DNA of 64,000 nt, taken from assembly GCA_023957475.1 (NCBI GenBank), contig JAMLHA010000004.1, forward strand, positions 62,001-126,000, written 5' to 3'. The notes beneath the pieces were generated by a model. The model was given only the letters and a program-made list of their open reading frames with translations, had not been told where the DNA came from and searched no databases. This stretch comes from Crocinitomicaceae bacterium (GTDB lineage Bacteria; Bacteroidota; Bacteroidia; Flavobacteriales_D; Crocinitomicaceae). The translations under genes were made by a program, and so were the position numbers. This document shows positions 25,841 to 35,364 of the stretch, one piece after another (position 1 is the stretch's first letter; each line of letters begins with the position of its first letter).

Positions 25841-26803
25841 TTAGAATGATGGACAAGAAATTGTTCTAAATTGAGGTATTTTCTTTTTACAATTCAAGTT
25901 CAATCCTAACGAAACTTCGTGTGAACCGCCTGAAACACCATTATTTAATTTAGATACCGTTACGTCGTAACTATACCCAATTCTAAACATTCCTGTATTG
26001 ATACCAATTGTTGTGATGAACGCATCGCTTGTACGGTACCATACACCCGCTGTAAAGATGCTGTATTTTACATACAAACCAATGTTCAACTCTTGGAATC
26101 CTCTTTGGTACTGATAAATAACATTTGGCATCAACGATGCTGCATTGGAGTATTTTGATTTTGCTCCTAACTTAATGTCCGCTCCAGCACGCTGTATAAC
26201 GAATCGGTAGTGGACTCTTTTTCCTACAATCATTGATTCGTTTGGCATATTTAAGTGGTGAGCCGCAACACCAAAAGAATACATCCGAGTAACCAACGAT
26301 ACCTGCTGATGCATCAAAAAATCCTTTTGAGCCACCACGTGGAACGTCGCCAGTTTGATAAATAAACTTTACGTGGGTCGATCATATTCAAATGTCAATT
26401 TATCCCAATTTAAAAAAATTTCTGATACCACGCTGCTCTTGCGCCGAATAATAAGGAGAACTTTCTGCTTACATTTAAATGGTAAGAATAAATCAACCCC
26501 AACATAGACGTTTGAATCGTTGCTTGATCAGTCGCGTCGCATGTAGCTAAAACACCAATACCTCCTGCAATTGTTTTAAAATATTGATCATAAGCCAAGG
26601 CATATAACATAATTACCAGATAAACTCGGCCATTGATTTCTATAGTTAGCTGCAATACGAGCACACCCATGAGTACCGGCAAAAGCTGGATTCAAATAGA
26701 TTGGGTTGGAATAAAACTGTGTAAACGATGGATCTTGTGCATGAACATTATTCATTACAAGTCCTACAAACACAGCTATTAAAAATCGCTTCAATCCTCT
26801 CAT
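25841..26803 (-). pseudogene. PorP/SprF-family gene broken by several small frameshifts
   Basis: Three minus-strand frames together spell one PorP/SprF protein: a start with signal peptide and QFYSNPIYLNPAFAGTHG...NYRNQWPSLSGNYV (26803 to about 26608), a middle YALAYDQYFKTIAGGIGVL...SRKFSLLFGARAAWYQK (to about 26425), and an end FGVAAHHLNMPNESMIVG...GGSHEVSLGLNLNCKKK (to 25841). Between them a piece reading IYQTGDVPRGGSKGFFDAS occurs in yet another frame. At least five single-base indels are needed: near 26605, in a T7 run near 26424, near 26390, near 26370 and near 26285; two more near 26210 and 26180 restore each other. The amino acids between the breaks are well conserved. Either very recent decay or local sequence error fits; the gene sits between gldJ and porU where an intact PorP-like gene would be expected. 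Confidence 0.8.
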
Positions 26804-26969
26804 TAATTAAGAATTAGTACACTATTAGTAGCAAGAAATCACTTCTCACTTTCTCTACTTTAACGCATTTTCGTTAAAAAGGTTACAAATATTATAAATA
26901 AGTCATAATAAACAAAGAAAAATTTCGTTTTTTTATTCAACAACAAAAGGTTTTTCACATATTTGTACT

Positions 26970-29900
26970 ATGAAAAAATATTTTAAACTATCTATTAACA
27001 ACCAATATATTGTATTTATATTTTTTTTCTGTATTTTTTCTACATACAGTCAAAATGCTGTTACAATTTCCATTAATTGGTCAGAACCGACCAAAACAAC
27101 TGTTAACAACATCGTGTCGTATGTACCCAATTTTGAGGGGCAAATATATTATAATGATAAAATTTATTTTCAGTACATGGAAGAAGTTGCTGCTAAATAT
27201 GATGCAACCTTTTCTTTGGTTTCTTTTCAAACTGAAAGTGCCACTCAAAATGAAATCAATTATTTAAAAAATAACCACATCGAAATCACGAATGAATCGG
27301 TTTGGAATGCGAAAGTATCCAACGGTGGTCGCAAGCGATTATTGGTTTTTTCAATCGTACCATACATCCTGCAAAATGGAACAATTCAACGTATTTCTTC
27401 GTTTACTTTTAATCGACAAGCAAAAGCAATTGCTACAACAAATCTAGCAAAATCATACGCTACAGAGTCTGTTTTGAAGCCTGGTAGTGGTAAATGGTAC
27501 AAAATATCCGTAACACAAGATGGTATTTATAAAATTGATAAGCAATTTCTGTCTAAAATGGGAATTGATGTTGCTAACTTAAATCCGCAGCACATAAATA
27601 TTTATGGAAATGGCGATGGCTTGTTACCTGAAAAAAATAGCGATCCTCGAACAGATGATTTAGCGGTTAATGCTATTTACGTTGTTGGTGAAGCAGATGG
27701 AAAATTTGATGATACAGACTATATTTTGTTTTACGCAAAAGGACCTCATCAATGGAAAATAAATCCAAGCAACACCAATACGTTTATTAACAATCGAAAT
27801 CTTTATTCTGATATTTCTTGTTATTTTATCAACATTAATTCAGCAACCACTCCTGTAAGGATGCAAAACATGACATCAAGTGTAGCAGTTCCTACAAATA
27901 CGATTACCAGTTATTCATTCAGAGATGTGTATGAAAACGATTGGACAAATGTAACCAAATGCGGCCAGCGTTGGTATGGTGAATTATTTGACACTCAACT
28001 ATCCTATACGTTTAATTTTAATGTTCCAAATCCAGTAATCGGTTACTCATCATTGGCTACCATATCTATGGCATCAAGTAGTTTGACTTCGGCAAGTGGA
28101 ACCATTGCATACACGATTAATGGTAGTCAATTGGAAAACTCTAGTGTACCGAGTCAAAGTGATGGGTATTACGGTCGTTCCACAAAAAACTTTACATTCA
28201 ACAACAACAATTCTACCATTGGGGTTAACATCAAGTTCAACAGAAACAACCCTAGCGCAGTTGCCTATCTTGATAAAATAGAAATCAACACCAGAAGGCA
28301 CTTGGTTTTTTATGGCAATCAATTTACATTTAGAGATTTAGAATCGGTTGGAGCTGGAAATATTGGTGAATTTATTATACAACAATTTCCAACAAATGGA
28401 TTTGTTTGGGATGTAACTAATCGGCAACAACCAAAGAATATCATAGGCACCAATAATGCCGGATCGTTTAGCTATCGAACAACGACTGACGATTTAAGAG
28501 AGTTTGTTGCAAGTGATGGTACTTATTTTTTCACACCTAATTATATTGGTGAAGTTTACTATCAAAATTTGCACAGTTTGCCACAAGTAGATTATTTAAT
28601 CATCACACATCCAGATTTTACAAGTCAGGCAAATCGGTTGGCAGATTTACACAGAAACAATGGTTTATCTGTTCATGTAGTGAATATTAATGAAGTTTAC
28701 AACGAATTTAGCAGCGGTGCAGTTGATGCGGGAGCTATCAGAGCTTTTATCAAAATGTTTTATGATCGATCAACATCTGCGTCAGACAATATAAAATATG
28801 TCTGCTTGTTTGGTGACGGAACGTATGATCCAAAAAATAGAATCTCAGGCAACAATAATTTCATTCCTACTTACCAAATATTGGGTAGTAATAGCACAGA
28901 ATCTCCAATTGGAAATATCGCAGCTGATGATTTTTATGGTTTGTTGGATAATTCCGATGCTGTGGACGAAGTTTCTGTAGTTGATGTAGGAATTGGACGA
29001 ATCTTGGTTTCATCACTTCAAATTGCACAAGAACAGGTGAATAAGATTGAACATTACATGAAGGGTGGTTCAAATTTTTATACAGCAAACAATGTCAATT
29101 GCGTTGATGGTGTTTCTTCTTCCAGTTTTGGTGATTGGCGCTCAAAACTGGTAAATGTTGGTGATTTGGAGGATTATTTCGTTTTAACCGATTTGGAACC
29201 GATTTACAATACAACGAAAGTCAATCATCCTGAAATAAATGTCAATAAATTGTACTTAGATGCCTATAAATTGGAATCAACCGCTGCAGGCAATCGTTTT
29301 CCAACATTAAATGAAGCTTTGTTGAATAGCTTTTATTCAGGAAGTTTGATTATTAACTACGTTGGTCATGGAAGTGTTTTGCAATTATCCGAATCAAGAG
29401 TATTAACAACAGCAATCATCAAGGAATTAAAAAATTCCGATCGTTTGCCATTGTTTATTTCTGCCACGTGTGAATTTACCCGATTTGACGATCCTTCATT
29501 GGTTTCAGCTGGAGAATGGATGACCTTAAACCCTATCGGTGGAGCAATTGCCATGATGACCACAACAAGAACAGTAAGTTATAGTATCAATAGCAATACT
29601 ATTTCCGCTTTCTTTGGAAAGGTATTTGATAGAACGACAGCAGGTTCGCCACAAACATTTGGAGACATCATCTTAAATACAAAAACATCCCAATCAGCTG
29701 CCAGTTTAGATAAAACTGCTTTTATTTTGATTGGAGATCCAGCTCTTAAAATAGCACTACCAGAACACAAAATCGTCATTGACAGCATCAATGGAGTAAG
29801 TCCAAACAATGTAACAGATACAATACAAGCGCTCAGTAAAGTGCGAGTTAAAGCACATTTAGAAGATTACAATGGCAATTTATTGTCTTCGTTTAATGGA

Positions 29901-30860
29901 ATAGCTACTCCATCATTGTATGACAAACCAAAACAATTAAAAACATTGGGACAAAAACCAGGTCCAAGCACAATAGGATACGCTAATGAACATACTTTTG
30001 AATTGCAAAAAAATATCATTTACAGAGGTCAATCTACCGTTAAAAACGGGCAATTTACATTTGAATTCATTGTGCCAAAAGACATTGATTACTCTTATGG
30101 CAATGGAAAATTTAGTCTGTATGCCGACAACAAGTCATTGGATGCAATTGGCGTTGAACAACGAGTAATTGTTGGTGGTGTGAATCCATTGGGGTTAAAT
30201 GACGAGGTTGGCCCAGAAATAAAAATTTACCTCAACAATGAGAATTTTGTAAATGGTGGAATAACAGATGAAACGCCTTATTTAATTGCTAAACTATCAG
30301 ACGAAAATGGAATTAATACGGTAGGAAATGGAATTGGTCATGATATTACTGTAATAATAGATGGTGAAACTAGTTCTCCAATTGTTTTAAATGATTATTT
30401 TAAAAACGACCTTGATTCATACCAAACTGGAGAGTTACGCTATCAATTGAGTAAATTGGAACCTGGGCGACATACATTAACGTTAAAAGTTTGGGATGTA
30501 AACAACAATTCTTCTGAAGAAACCATTGACTTTATTGTGCAAGAAAAAAGCGAATTAAAACTTGATCATGTATTAAATTACCCCAATCCGTTTACAACTA
30601 GTACGGAGTTTTTCTTTGAACACAATCAATGTTGCACAGAATTGGAAACACAAATTCAAATTTTTACTATATCTGGGAAACTTGTTAAAACAATTAATCA
30701 AACAATTTACACACAAGGATATCGTTCAAACGGTATTCATTGGGATGGAATGGATGATTTTGGTGATAAATTAGCAAGAGGTGTTTATATTTATCGTTTG
30801 AAAGTCAGAACTCCTACTGGAGAAATAGCAGAAAAATTAGAAAAATTAGTTTTATTATAA
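26970..30860 (+). CDS. porU: Type IX secretion system sortase PorU
   Basis: A 1,296-residue exported cysteine protease of the gingipain (C25) family that removes the C-terminal sorting domain of T9SS cargo and attaches it to the cell surface. A signal sequence (YIVFIFFFCIFSTYSQ) is followed by N-terminal beta domains, then the C25 domain at about 540-910: YLIITHPDF, CLFGDGTYDPK, DDFYGLLD, predicted catalytic His800 in NYVGHGS and Cys834 in SATCEF. The C-terminal region (LNYPNPFTTSTEFFFEHNQ ... SNGIHWDGMDDFGDKLARG) is a sorting-domain-like beta module, as known for PorU. porV follows after 61 bases. All key residues are present and the length is normal. Confidence 0.94.
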   Translation: MKKYFKLSINNQYIVFIFFFCIFSTYSQNAVTISINWSEPTKTTVNNIVSYVPNFEGQIYYNDKIYFQYMEEVAAKYDATFSLVSFQTESATQNEINYLKNNHIEITNESVWNAKVSNGGRKRLLVFSIVPYILQNGTIQRISSFTFNRQAKAIATTNLAKSYATESVLKPGSGKWYKISVTQDGIYKIDKQFLSKMGIDVANLNPQHINIYGNGDGLLPEKNSDPRTDDLAVNAIYVVGEADGKFDDTDYILFYAKGPHQWKINPSNTNTFINNRNLYSDISCYFININSATTPVRMQNMTSSVAVPTNTITSYSFRDVYENDWTNVTKCGQRWYGELFDTQLSYTFNFNVPNPVIGYSSLATISMASSSLTSASGTIAYTINGSQLENSSVPSQSDGYYGRSTKNFTFNNNNSTIGVNIKFNRNNPSAVAYLDKIEINTRRHLVFYGNQFTFRDLESVGAGNIGEFIIQQFPTNGFVWDVTNRQQPKNIIGTNNAGSFSYRTTTDDLREFVASDGTYFFTPNYIGEVYYQNLHSLPQVDYLIITHPDFTSQANRLADLHRNNGLSVHVVNINEVYNEFSSGAVDAGAIRAFIKMFYDRSTSASDNIKYVCLFGDGTYDPKNRISGNNNFIPTYQILGSNSTESPIGNIAADDFYGLLDNSDAVDEVSVVDVGIGRILVSSLQIAQEQVNKIEHYMKGGSNFYTANNVNCVDGVSSSSFGDWRSKLVNVGDLEDYFVLTDLEPIYNTTKVNHPEINVNKLYLDAYKLESTAAGNRFPTLNEALLNSFYSGSLIINYVGHGSVLQLSESRVLTTAIIKELKNSDRLPLFISATCEFTRFDDPSLVSAGEWMTLNPIGGAIAMMTTTRTVSYSINSNTISAFFGKVFDRTTAGSPQTFGDIILNTKTSQSAASLDKTAFILIGDPALKIALPEHKIVIDSINGVSPNNVTDTIQALSKVRVKAHLEDYNGNLLSSFNGIATPSLYDKPKQLKTLGQKPGPSTIGYANEHTFELQKNIIYRGQSTVKNGQFTFEFIVPKDIDYSYGNGKFSLYADNKSLDAIGVEQRVIVGGVNPLGLNDEVGPEIKIYLNNENFVNGGITDETPYLIAKLSDENGINTVGNGIGHDITVIIDGETSSPIVLNDYFKNDLDSYQTGELRYQLSKLEPGRHTLTLKVWDVNNNSSEETIDFIVQEKSELKLDHVLNYPNPFTTSTEFFFEHNQCCTELETQIQIFTISGKLVKTINQTIYTQGYRSNGIHWDGMDDFGDKLARGVYIYRLKVRTPTGEIAEKLEKLVLL

Positions 30861-30890
30861 AACATACACAATAAAGGACAATTTTAAACG

Positions 30891-30898
30891 TATATTTG
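30891..30898 (+). promoter_or_regulatory. -7 element between porU and porV
   Basis: TATATTTG fits TAnnTTTG and lies 23 bases before the porV start, so porV may have its own promoter in addition to read-through from porU. Confidence 0.5.
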
Positions 30899-30921
30899 CC
30901 ATCCGCATTTTTTAAAATAGC

Positions 30922-32217
30922 ATGAAAAAAAGTTTTTTATATTTATTATCGATAGCATTCAGTGGTTTAGGATTCAACAGTATAGCGCAACCTGGAGCAA
31001 CAATTTCTGATGCAGACAAAAGCAAGTTAGAATTAAACACAATCACAACAGCACTTCCGTTTATGTCCATCACACCCGATTCAAGAGCTGGTGGTATGGG
31101 TGATGCAGGAACAGCGTTAAGGGGTTCTTCTACTTCCATGTATTGGAACACTTCTATGTTGATTTTTGCTGAAGATCAATCGGAAATTAGCATTTCATAC
31201 ACTCCATGGTTAAGAAACCTAACAAATGACATGCACTTATCTTACGCAGCTGGATACTACAAATTTGGTCGTCATGCCGTTGGTGCAGCTTTGCGTTTCT
31301 TTAGTTTAGGAGAAATCACCTATACGGATATGAACGCCAACCCAATCAGAAATGACAAACCAAGTGAAGTAGAAACAACATTGGGTTATGCTTTTAAATT
31401 AAGTAATAATCTGAGTATTGGATTAAATGGTAAATTTGCTTATTCCAACCTTACAGGTGGTTATGTTGTAGGGAACAATGGTGCGAAACCAGCTATGGCA
31501 GGTGCAGCAGACATCTCTTTAACCTACTTAAAAGACGATGCCAAGATTGGTCAAATGGATGGTGAATACACATTTGCATTTACATTAAACAACATTGGTA
31601 ACAAAGTTAGTTACTCTTACTCTCAATCAAGAGATTTTATTCCAATGAATATAAAGATTGCAAATGCCTATAAATTAAAGTTTGACAAATTCAATTCATT
31701 GTTCATCGGATTGGAATTGCAAAAATTATTGGTACCTACTCCACCAACTTATGGGCTTGACAGCAATGGCGACCGAGTAATCATAGCTGGAAAATCACCT
31801 GAAGTTGGTGTTATCAAAGGAATCGTTCAATCGTTTTACGATGCTCCAGGAACACTATTGAAAGACGATAAAGGAAAATACATTCAAAATGAAGATGGAA
31901 CGTATGCAATAAAAAAAGGATCTAAATTTGTTGAAGAATTATCAGAAATCAATGTGGCTCTTGGATTGGAATATTGGTACAACAACCTCCTTGCAATTCG
32001 AGCTGGATACTTCTTTGAAGCGCCTAATAAAGGAAAACGTCAATTTGCAAGTTTTGGGGCAGGTGTAAAATACAACCGTTTTGGATTGGATATTTCATAC
32101 TTAGCAGCAATTGGTGGTCGTCGTTCACCATTGGCAAACACAGTGAGATTTACACTTCGTTTCACATTGGGTAAATTAAACAATGCGAAAGCAAAAGACG
32201 AAGAAAAACCAGAATAA
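30922..32217 (+). CDS. porV: Type IX secretion system outer-membrane protein PorV (LptO)
   Basis: A 431-residue outer-membrane barrel of the FadL-like type. Signal peptide ends at SIAQPGATIS; the family start follows: TALPFMSITPDSRAGGMGDAG, then SSTSMYWNTSML and ISISYTPWLRN. Barrel strands continue to the end (SFGAGVKYNRFGLDISYLAA, TVRFTLRFTLGKL). PorV shuttles cargo from the translocon to the PorU sortase and is needed for most type A cargo. It lies 61 bases downstream of porU, the conserved order. Homologues average about 390 residues; a loop near DSNGDRVIIAGKSPEV through DEDGTYAIKKG-type sequence (positions about 31750-31930) is slightly long. Confidence 0.94.
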   Translation: MKKSFLYLLSIAFSGLGFNSIAQPGATISDADKSKLELNTITTALPFMSITPDSRAGGMGDAGTALRGSSTSMYWNTSMLIFAEDQSEISISYTPWLRNLTNDMHLSYAAGYYKFGRHAVGAALRFFSLGEITYTDMNANPIRNDKPSEVETTLGYAFKLSNNLSIGLNGKFAYSNLTGGYVVGNNGAKPAMAGAADISLTYLKDDAKIGQMDGEYTFAFTLNNIGNKVSYSYSQSRDFIPMNIKIANAYKLKFDKFNSLFIGLELQKLLVPTPPTYGLDSNGDRVIIAGKSPEVGVIKGIVQSFYDAPGTLLKDDKGKYIQNEDGTYAIKKGSKFVEELSEINVALGLEYWYNNLLAIRAGYFFEAPNKGKRQFASFGAGVKYNRFGLDISYLAAIGGRRSPLANTVRFTLRFTLGKLNNAKAKDEEKPE

Positions 32218-32932
32218 ATTCTAAATTGATTGCATCATGACTAGTTGACTGAATGACTGGTGACTGAATGGCTTTTTCTCATCAAAGAATAATTGCATAA
32301 CTAGTTAAAAATACTGTTTCCTATCACAGATGATAAGGATTCTTTGACTGACTTAGGATAAAATCAAAAATAGCTATTCCGTTTGATGATTTATAAAAAA
32401 ATAATATATTAGTCAAAAATATTATACACCTAAAAAAGGTTTTGGGTACACAAAAACGCCATATTAATGTTGCATTTGTGCACCTTTTTAGGAAATAAGT
32501 GTATAGATAAGTTACAGGCAAGCATAGAACGACCGTGCAAGCATCAACATTCACGACAAAACAGAAAGTTTCACTGCAACTTGACACAAGCCAACCCAAA
32601 AGGTTTTAAAAATTTTCCCATCACACATTTTAAAAAATAATTTCGTTCTAAAATTTTTAAGACCTCCGACGCACAGCCGACACGACAACGAAACTCACAA
32701 CAGACAAAGATTTGACAATACGAAAGACAGAACGCCAGCCTGTAACAAGGATTTTGCAAGAGAGTGGGTTAAGTGCTTCGTATGAAACTTTTTCGTACAT
32801 TTGAACATTCGGCTTCGTATCAAAGGTAGTGTTAAAATCCGCTCCCTCGCCAAGCCCCAAAAAAATTACCGAAAGGGCAACTTGATATAATTATTGCACT
32901 AATCAAAAACTAAAATTAGTCAACACTCACAG
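32218..32932. other. Long non-coding accessory stretch with an attC-like fold-back segment
   Basis: About 715 bases without a convincing gene. TGACTGAATG is repeated at 32246-32255 and 32261-32270. From about 32640 the composition becomes richer in G and C and unlike the flanks. From about 32741 to 32862 a degenerate inverted repeat can be drawn: a left arm starting TAACAAGGATTTTGC and a right arm ending CCTCGCCAAGCCCC, with two inner GCTTCGTAT(g/c)AAA boxes (from about 32775 and 32812). It resembles an integron attC-type or cassette-boundary sequence in outline only. Short reading frames on the minus strand here lack starts, composition or domains of real genes. Confidence 0.5.
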
Positions 32933-34039
32933 ATGAACAAACAAAGAAAAATAGAGTTACAAAGAGCAATTACAGAATTAGAGAAACCTTATCCAAAGGA
33001 CGATTTGATTTTGTCTTATTCCGACTTTCTAAAAGTTCGGGACTATCTTGGTTATTATCAATTCAATCCTATCGTTTTTGAAAATATTCTTAACCTTACC
33101 AATGATAATTGGAATACTGAAAAAAGAATTAACCGATTTTCATTGTTGCAAAAGATAAAGCAATATCTTCACATTACACTACAAGACACAACAAGAGGTT
33201 ATTATAACAGAAATACCAAGCCTAATTTTCAACTTTCAGTTGAAACAAGAAAATTGCTTTTTAATTTATTCAGAAAGACATTTGAGGAAAAGAACTACAT
33301 AAGCTACAAACAACTTGACGAAGCAAGAAAAATTTGCAACAATGTTTTAATAAATCTTGAACTAACACCAATAGAGGAAGAATGGCTTTGTGCTAATACT
33401 CTTGTGTCTGAATTGATTTTGAATAGAGTTTTAAGGTATCCAATAAAATCAGAAGTAATCAGTAATTGGGCAAAGAGTAATTTTAAAAATAATATTTTAA
33501 GAAGTCGCAGAGCAGAACTTTTAAGTTGGATAATTGACCAAGAACCTACTTTTGAAATTGAACAACAAACTTTAATTGACGATTTTGAATATCTAAATCA
33601 AAGCGATTTACAAGCAATTCAAGATTACGATGATGAAATTTCCGCTAACAAAATCCTTGAACGAGAATTAGGCGAATACCTGCCAAAGAAAACACATTAT
33701 GATTTTTTTGACAGCACATATCACGAAGAAAAAGTTGATTTATCTGTACCCGAGTTGAAATTATCCAAAAGACCTTACGGTGTAACAATAGACACATCTA
33801 AGGAATACCCTGTAAGTATTCCCAACTTTGAAAAACTGCGAGAGGATTTTTATATTAACCTGCCAACGCATCAAAAAGTAACAATGATTTGGGCTATTGC
33901 ATATTCACGACTTGATAATACGCTCAAATATTCTCTACTCAAAAAATATTACAGCAATGAAACTTATTACTCAATGTATAGAGTATGTAAAAGAACGAAA
34001 AATATTGAACTATTAAAATGGATTTTAGAAAACCAATAA
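32933..34039 (+). CDS. Unknown protein coupled to an HNH nuclease
   Basis: A 368-residue soluble protein, not recognised. No signal peptide or membrane helix. It is mostly helical and rich in Lys, Glu, Asn and Leu, with many Arg/Lys in the first half (RINRFSLLQKIKQYL, RRAELLSWIIDQEP). A recognisable enzymatic motif is not visible. A segment near residues 240-300 is less charged and Pro-rich (VPELKLSKRPYGVTI). Its stop codon (34037-34039) directly abuts the ATG of the HNH gene (34040), so the two are translationally coupled. The isolated position in an accessory island and this pairing suggest a defence or mobile-element function, which is inference. Confidence 0.75.
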   Translation: MNKQRKIELQRAITELEKPYPKDDLILSYSDFLKVRDYLGYYQFNPIVFENILNLTNDNWNTEKRINRFSLLQKIKQYLHITLQDTTRGYYNRNTKPNFQLSVETRKLLFNLFRKTFEEKNYISYKQLDEARKICNNVLINLELTPIEEEWLCANTLVSELILNRVLRYPIKSEVISNWAKSNFKNNILRSRRAELLSWIIDQEPTFEIEQQTLIDDFEYLNQSDLQAIQDYDDEISANKILERELGEYLPKKTHYDFFDSTYHEEKVDLSVPELKLSKRPYGVTIDTSKEYPVSIPNFEKLREDFYINLPTHQKVTMIWAIAYSRLDNTLKYSLLKKYYSNETYYSMYRVCKRTKNIELLKWILENQ

Positions 34040-34603
34040 ATGAAAGAATTCGAAACAGTAGAAGAATTAATTTATTATTCATACGCTAATTTAGCAATGG
34101 CACACACAGCTATTGACAGAAAACAGAGTAAATACGAAACTTTTAATTATATGATTAGAGCAAAACTATTTAAAGGCTTAAAAACTGGCTCTATGAATAT
34201 GCGTACAATTTTTGACGATGAGAAAATCAAATTAGAAACAGGTTCGGTTTGTAATTATTGTGGTTCTACTAAAGAACTTTCTTTAGACCATATTTTTCCT
34301 CAAAAATACGGAGGAAAAGACAATGCAGAGAACTTAATTTATGCTTGTAAATCCTGCAACAGTTCAAAGGGAGCTAAAGACTTAATGGAATGGATGGAAT
34401 ATAGAAAGCAATTCCTTCCTTTATTAATTATTCGGAGATATTTAAAACTTACATTTAAATATTGTCAAGAAAACGACTTGCTACATCAAAAAATAAAAGA
34501 TGTTAATAAAATGGAGCTTCCTTTCAAAATAGAATTTATCCCTACGGTTTTCCCAAAGCCTGACAATTTGGTATTAAATATTACAGACAAGATTTCTGAT
34601 TAG
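34040..34603 (+). CDS. HNH endonuclease
   Basis: A 187-residue protein with a clear HNH nuclease core at residues about 68-112: zinc-binding Cys71 and Cys74 (VCNYCGS), catalytic Asp83-His84 (LSLDHIFPQKYGG), Asn98 (NAENLIY), and Cys103/Cys106 followed by NSSKG. All core residues are present. The first 65 residues are helical and unlike a restriction target-recognition domain; the last 70 end in a hydrophobic beta-like tail (LVLNITDKI). It starts immediately after the stop of the unknown 368-residue protein, so both are made from one message. Possible roles are a defence nuclease or a homing-type element; sequence alone does not decide. Confidence 0.88.
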   Translation: MKEFETVEELIYYSYANLAMAHTAIDRKQSKYETFNYMIRAKLFKGLKTGSMNMRTIFDDEKIKLETGSVCNYCGSTKELSLDHIFPQKYGGKDNAENLIYACKSCNSSKGAKDLMEWMEYRKQFLPLLIIRRYLKLTFKYCQENDLLHQKIKDVNKMELPFKIEFIPTVFPKPDNLVLNITDKISD

Positions 34604-34612
34604 AGTATTCTT

Positions 34613-34620
34613 TAATTTTG
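34613..34620 (+). promoter_or_regulatory. -7 element upstream of the KilA-N remnant
   Basis: TAATTTTG fits TAnnTTTG, 27 bases before the remnant ATG at 34647. Confidence 0.35.
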
Positions 34621-34646
34621 TATCTTAGTAATTCATAATCAAAAAT

Positions 34647-35288
34647 ATGGCTAAGAGTAGAATAATACAAGTCAAAGAATCTACTATTAAAGTAATTAAT
34701 CAGAATGAAACTGATTATATCTCTTTAACAGACATGACAGGTGGTTTTAGAGAAGGAAGTGGGTTGATTGGCAAATGGATTACAAATAAAAATACGCTGG
34801 AATATCTTGGTGTTTGAGAGAATTTAAAGAATGAATGTTTTAATTACCCCGAATTCGAGGTAATTAAAAATGAATCAGGTGTAAATCGTTTTGTAATGTC
34901 AGTTGGTCAATGGATTGAACGAACAAGAGCAATGGGAATGATTGTGAAGGCAGGACGGTATGGAGGTACTTATGCACATAAAGATATTGCTTTCCATTTT
35001 GCAATGTGGTGAAGCCCTGAATTCCAAATTTATTTAATCAATGAATTTCAACGTTTAAAAGATGAAAAAATGAAAGAAATAGATTAGAATGGAATTTACA
35101 GAGAACTCTTGCTAAAGTTAATTATCATATTCATACAGATTCAATTAAAGAAAACCTAATACCCGCTGAGGTTACCAGTAAACAAGCAAGATTTATCACA
35201 AAAAGAGCGATTAATTGAGCTCAATAAAGTTGCGATAACACAAATGAATTCTTTAATGGAACAAAACTCTATCAAAAAACTGAAATAA
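34647..35288 (+). pseudogene. Decayed KilA-N domain protein
   Basis: From ATG 34647 the frame reads MAKSRIIQVKESTIKVINQN and the KilA-N motif YISLTDMTGGF...LIGKWITNKNTLEYLGV, then TGA (34815-34817), continues ENLKNECFNYPEFEVIKNES...VGQWIERTRAMGMIVKAGR...YAHKDIAFHFAMW, then TGA (35010-35012), SPEFQIYLINEFQRLKDE and TAG (35085-35087). A shifted frame continues LEWNLQRTLAKVNYHIHTDS, stops, and a further shifted frame gives the usual family tail LIELNKVAITQMNSL to TAA 35286-35288. So it has two in-frame stops, a third stop at a frameshift, and an internal deletion. KilA-N proteins are DNA-binding proteins of phages and accessory islands. Confidence 0.85.
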
Positions 35289-35311
35289 CGCCCGACATCT
35301 CTGGTTTAATT

Positions 35312-35345
35312 TTTGTCTTGTATTGAAAAAAATGAATTACATTTG
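35312..35345 (+). promoter_or_regulatory. Promoter of the DegT-family aminotransferase gene
   Basis: TACATTTG (35338-35345) fits TAnnTTTG, with TTTG at 35312-35315 about 22 bases upstream as the -33 box. Transcription would begin near 35350, which excludes the upstream in-frame TTG at 35323 and supports the ATG at 35365. Confidence 0.6.
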
Positions 35346-35364
35346 TACATCAATTTTGACATCG

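Noticed and set aside
32324..32860. Minus-strand reading frames of 60-90 residues in the gap after porV
   Set aside because: Their residues look like random translation (Cys/Phe-rich, no domain), they overlap each other, and the stretch is better explained as non-coding accessory DNA.
34815..35012. TGA codons as possible recoding (selenocysteine or UGA=Trp)
   Set aside because: Other genes use TGA as an ordinary stop and the same remnant has further stops and frameshifts, so decay explains it.
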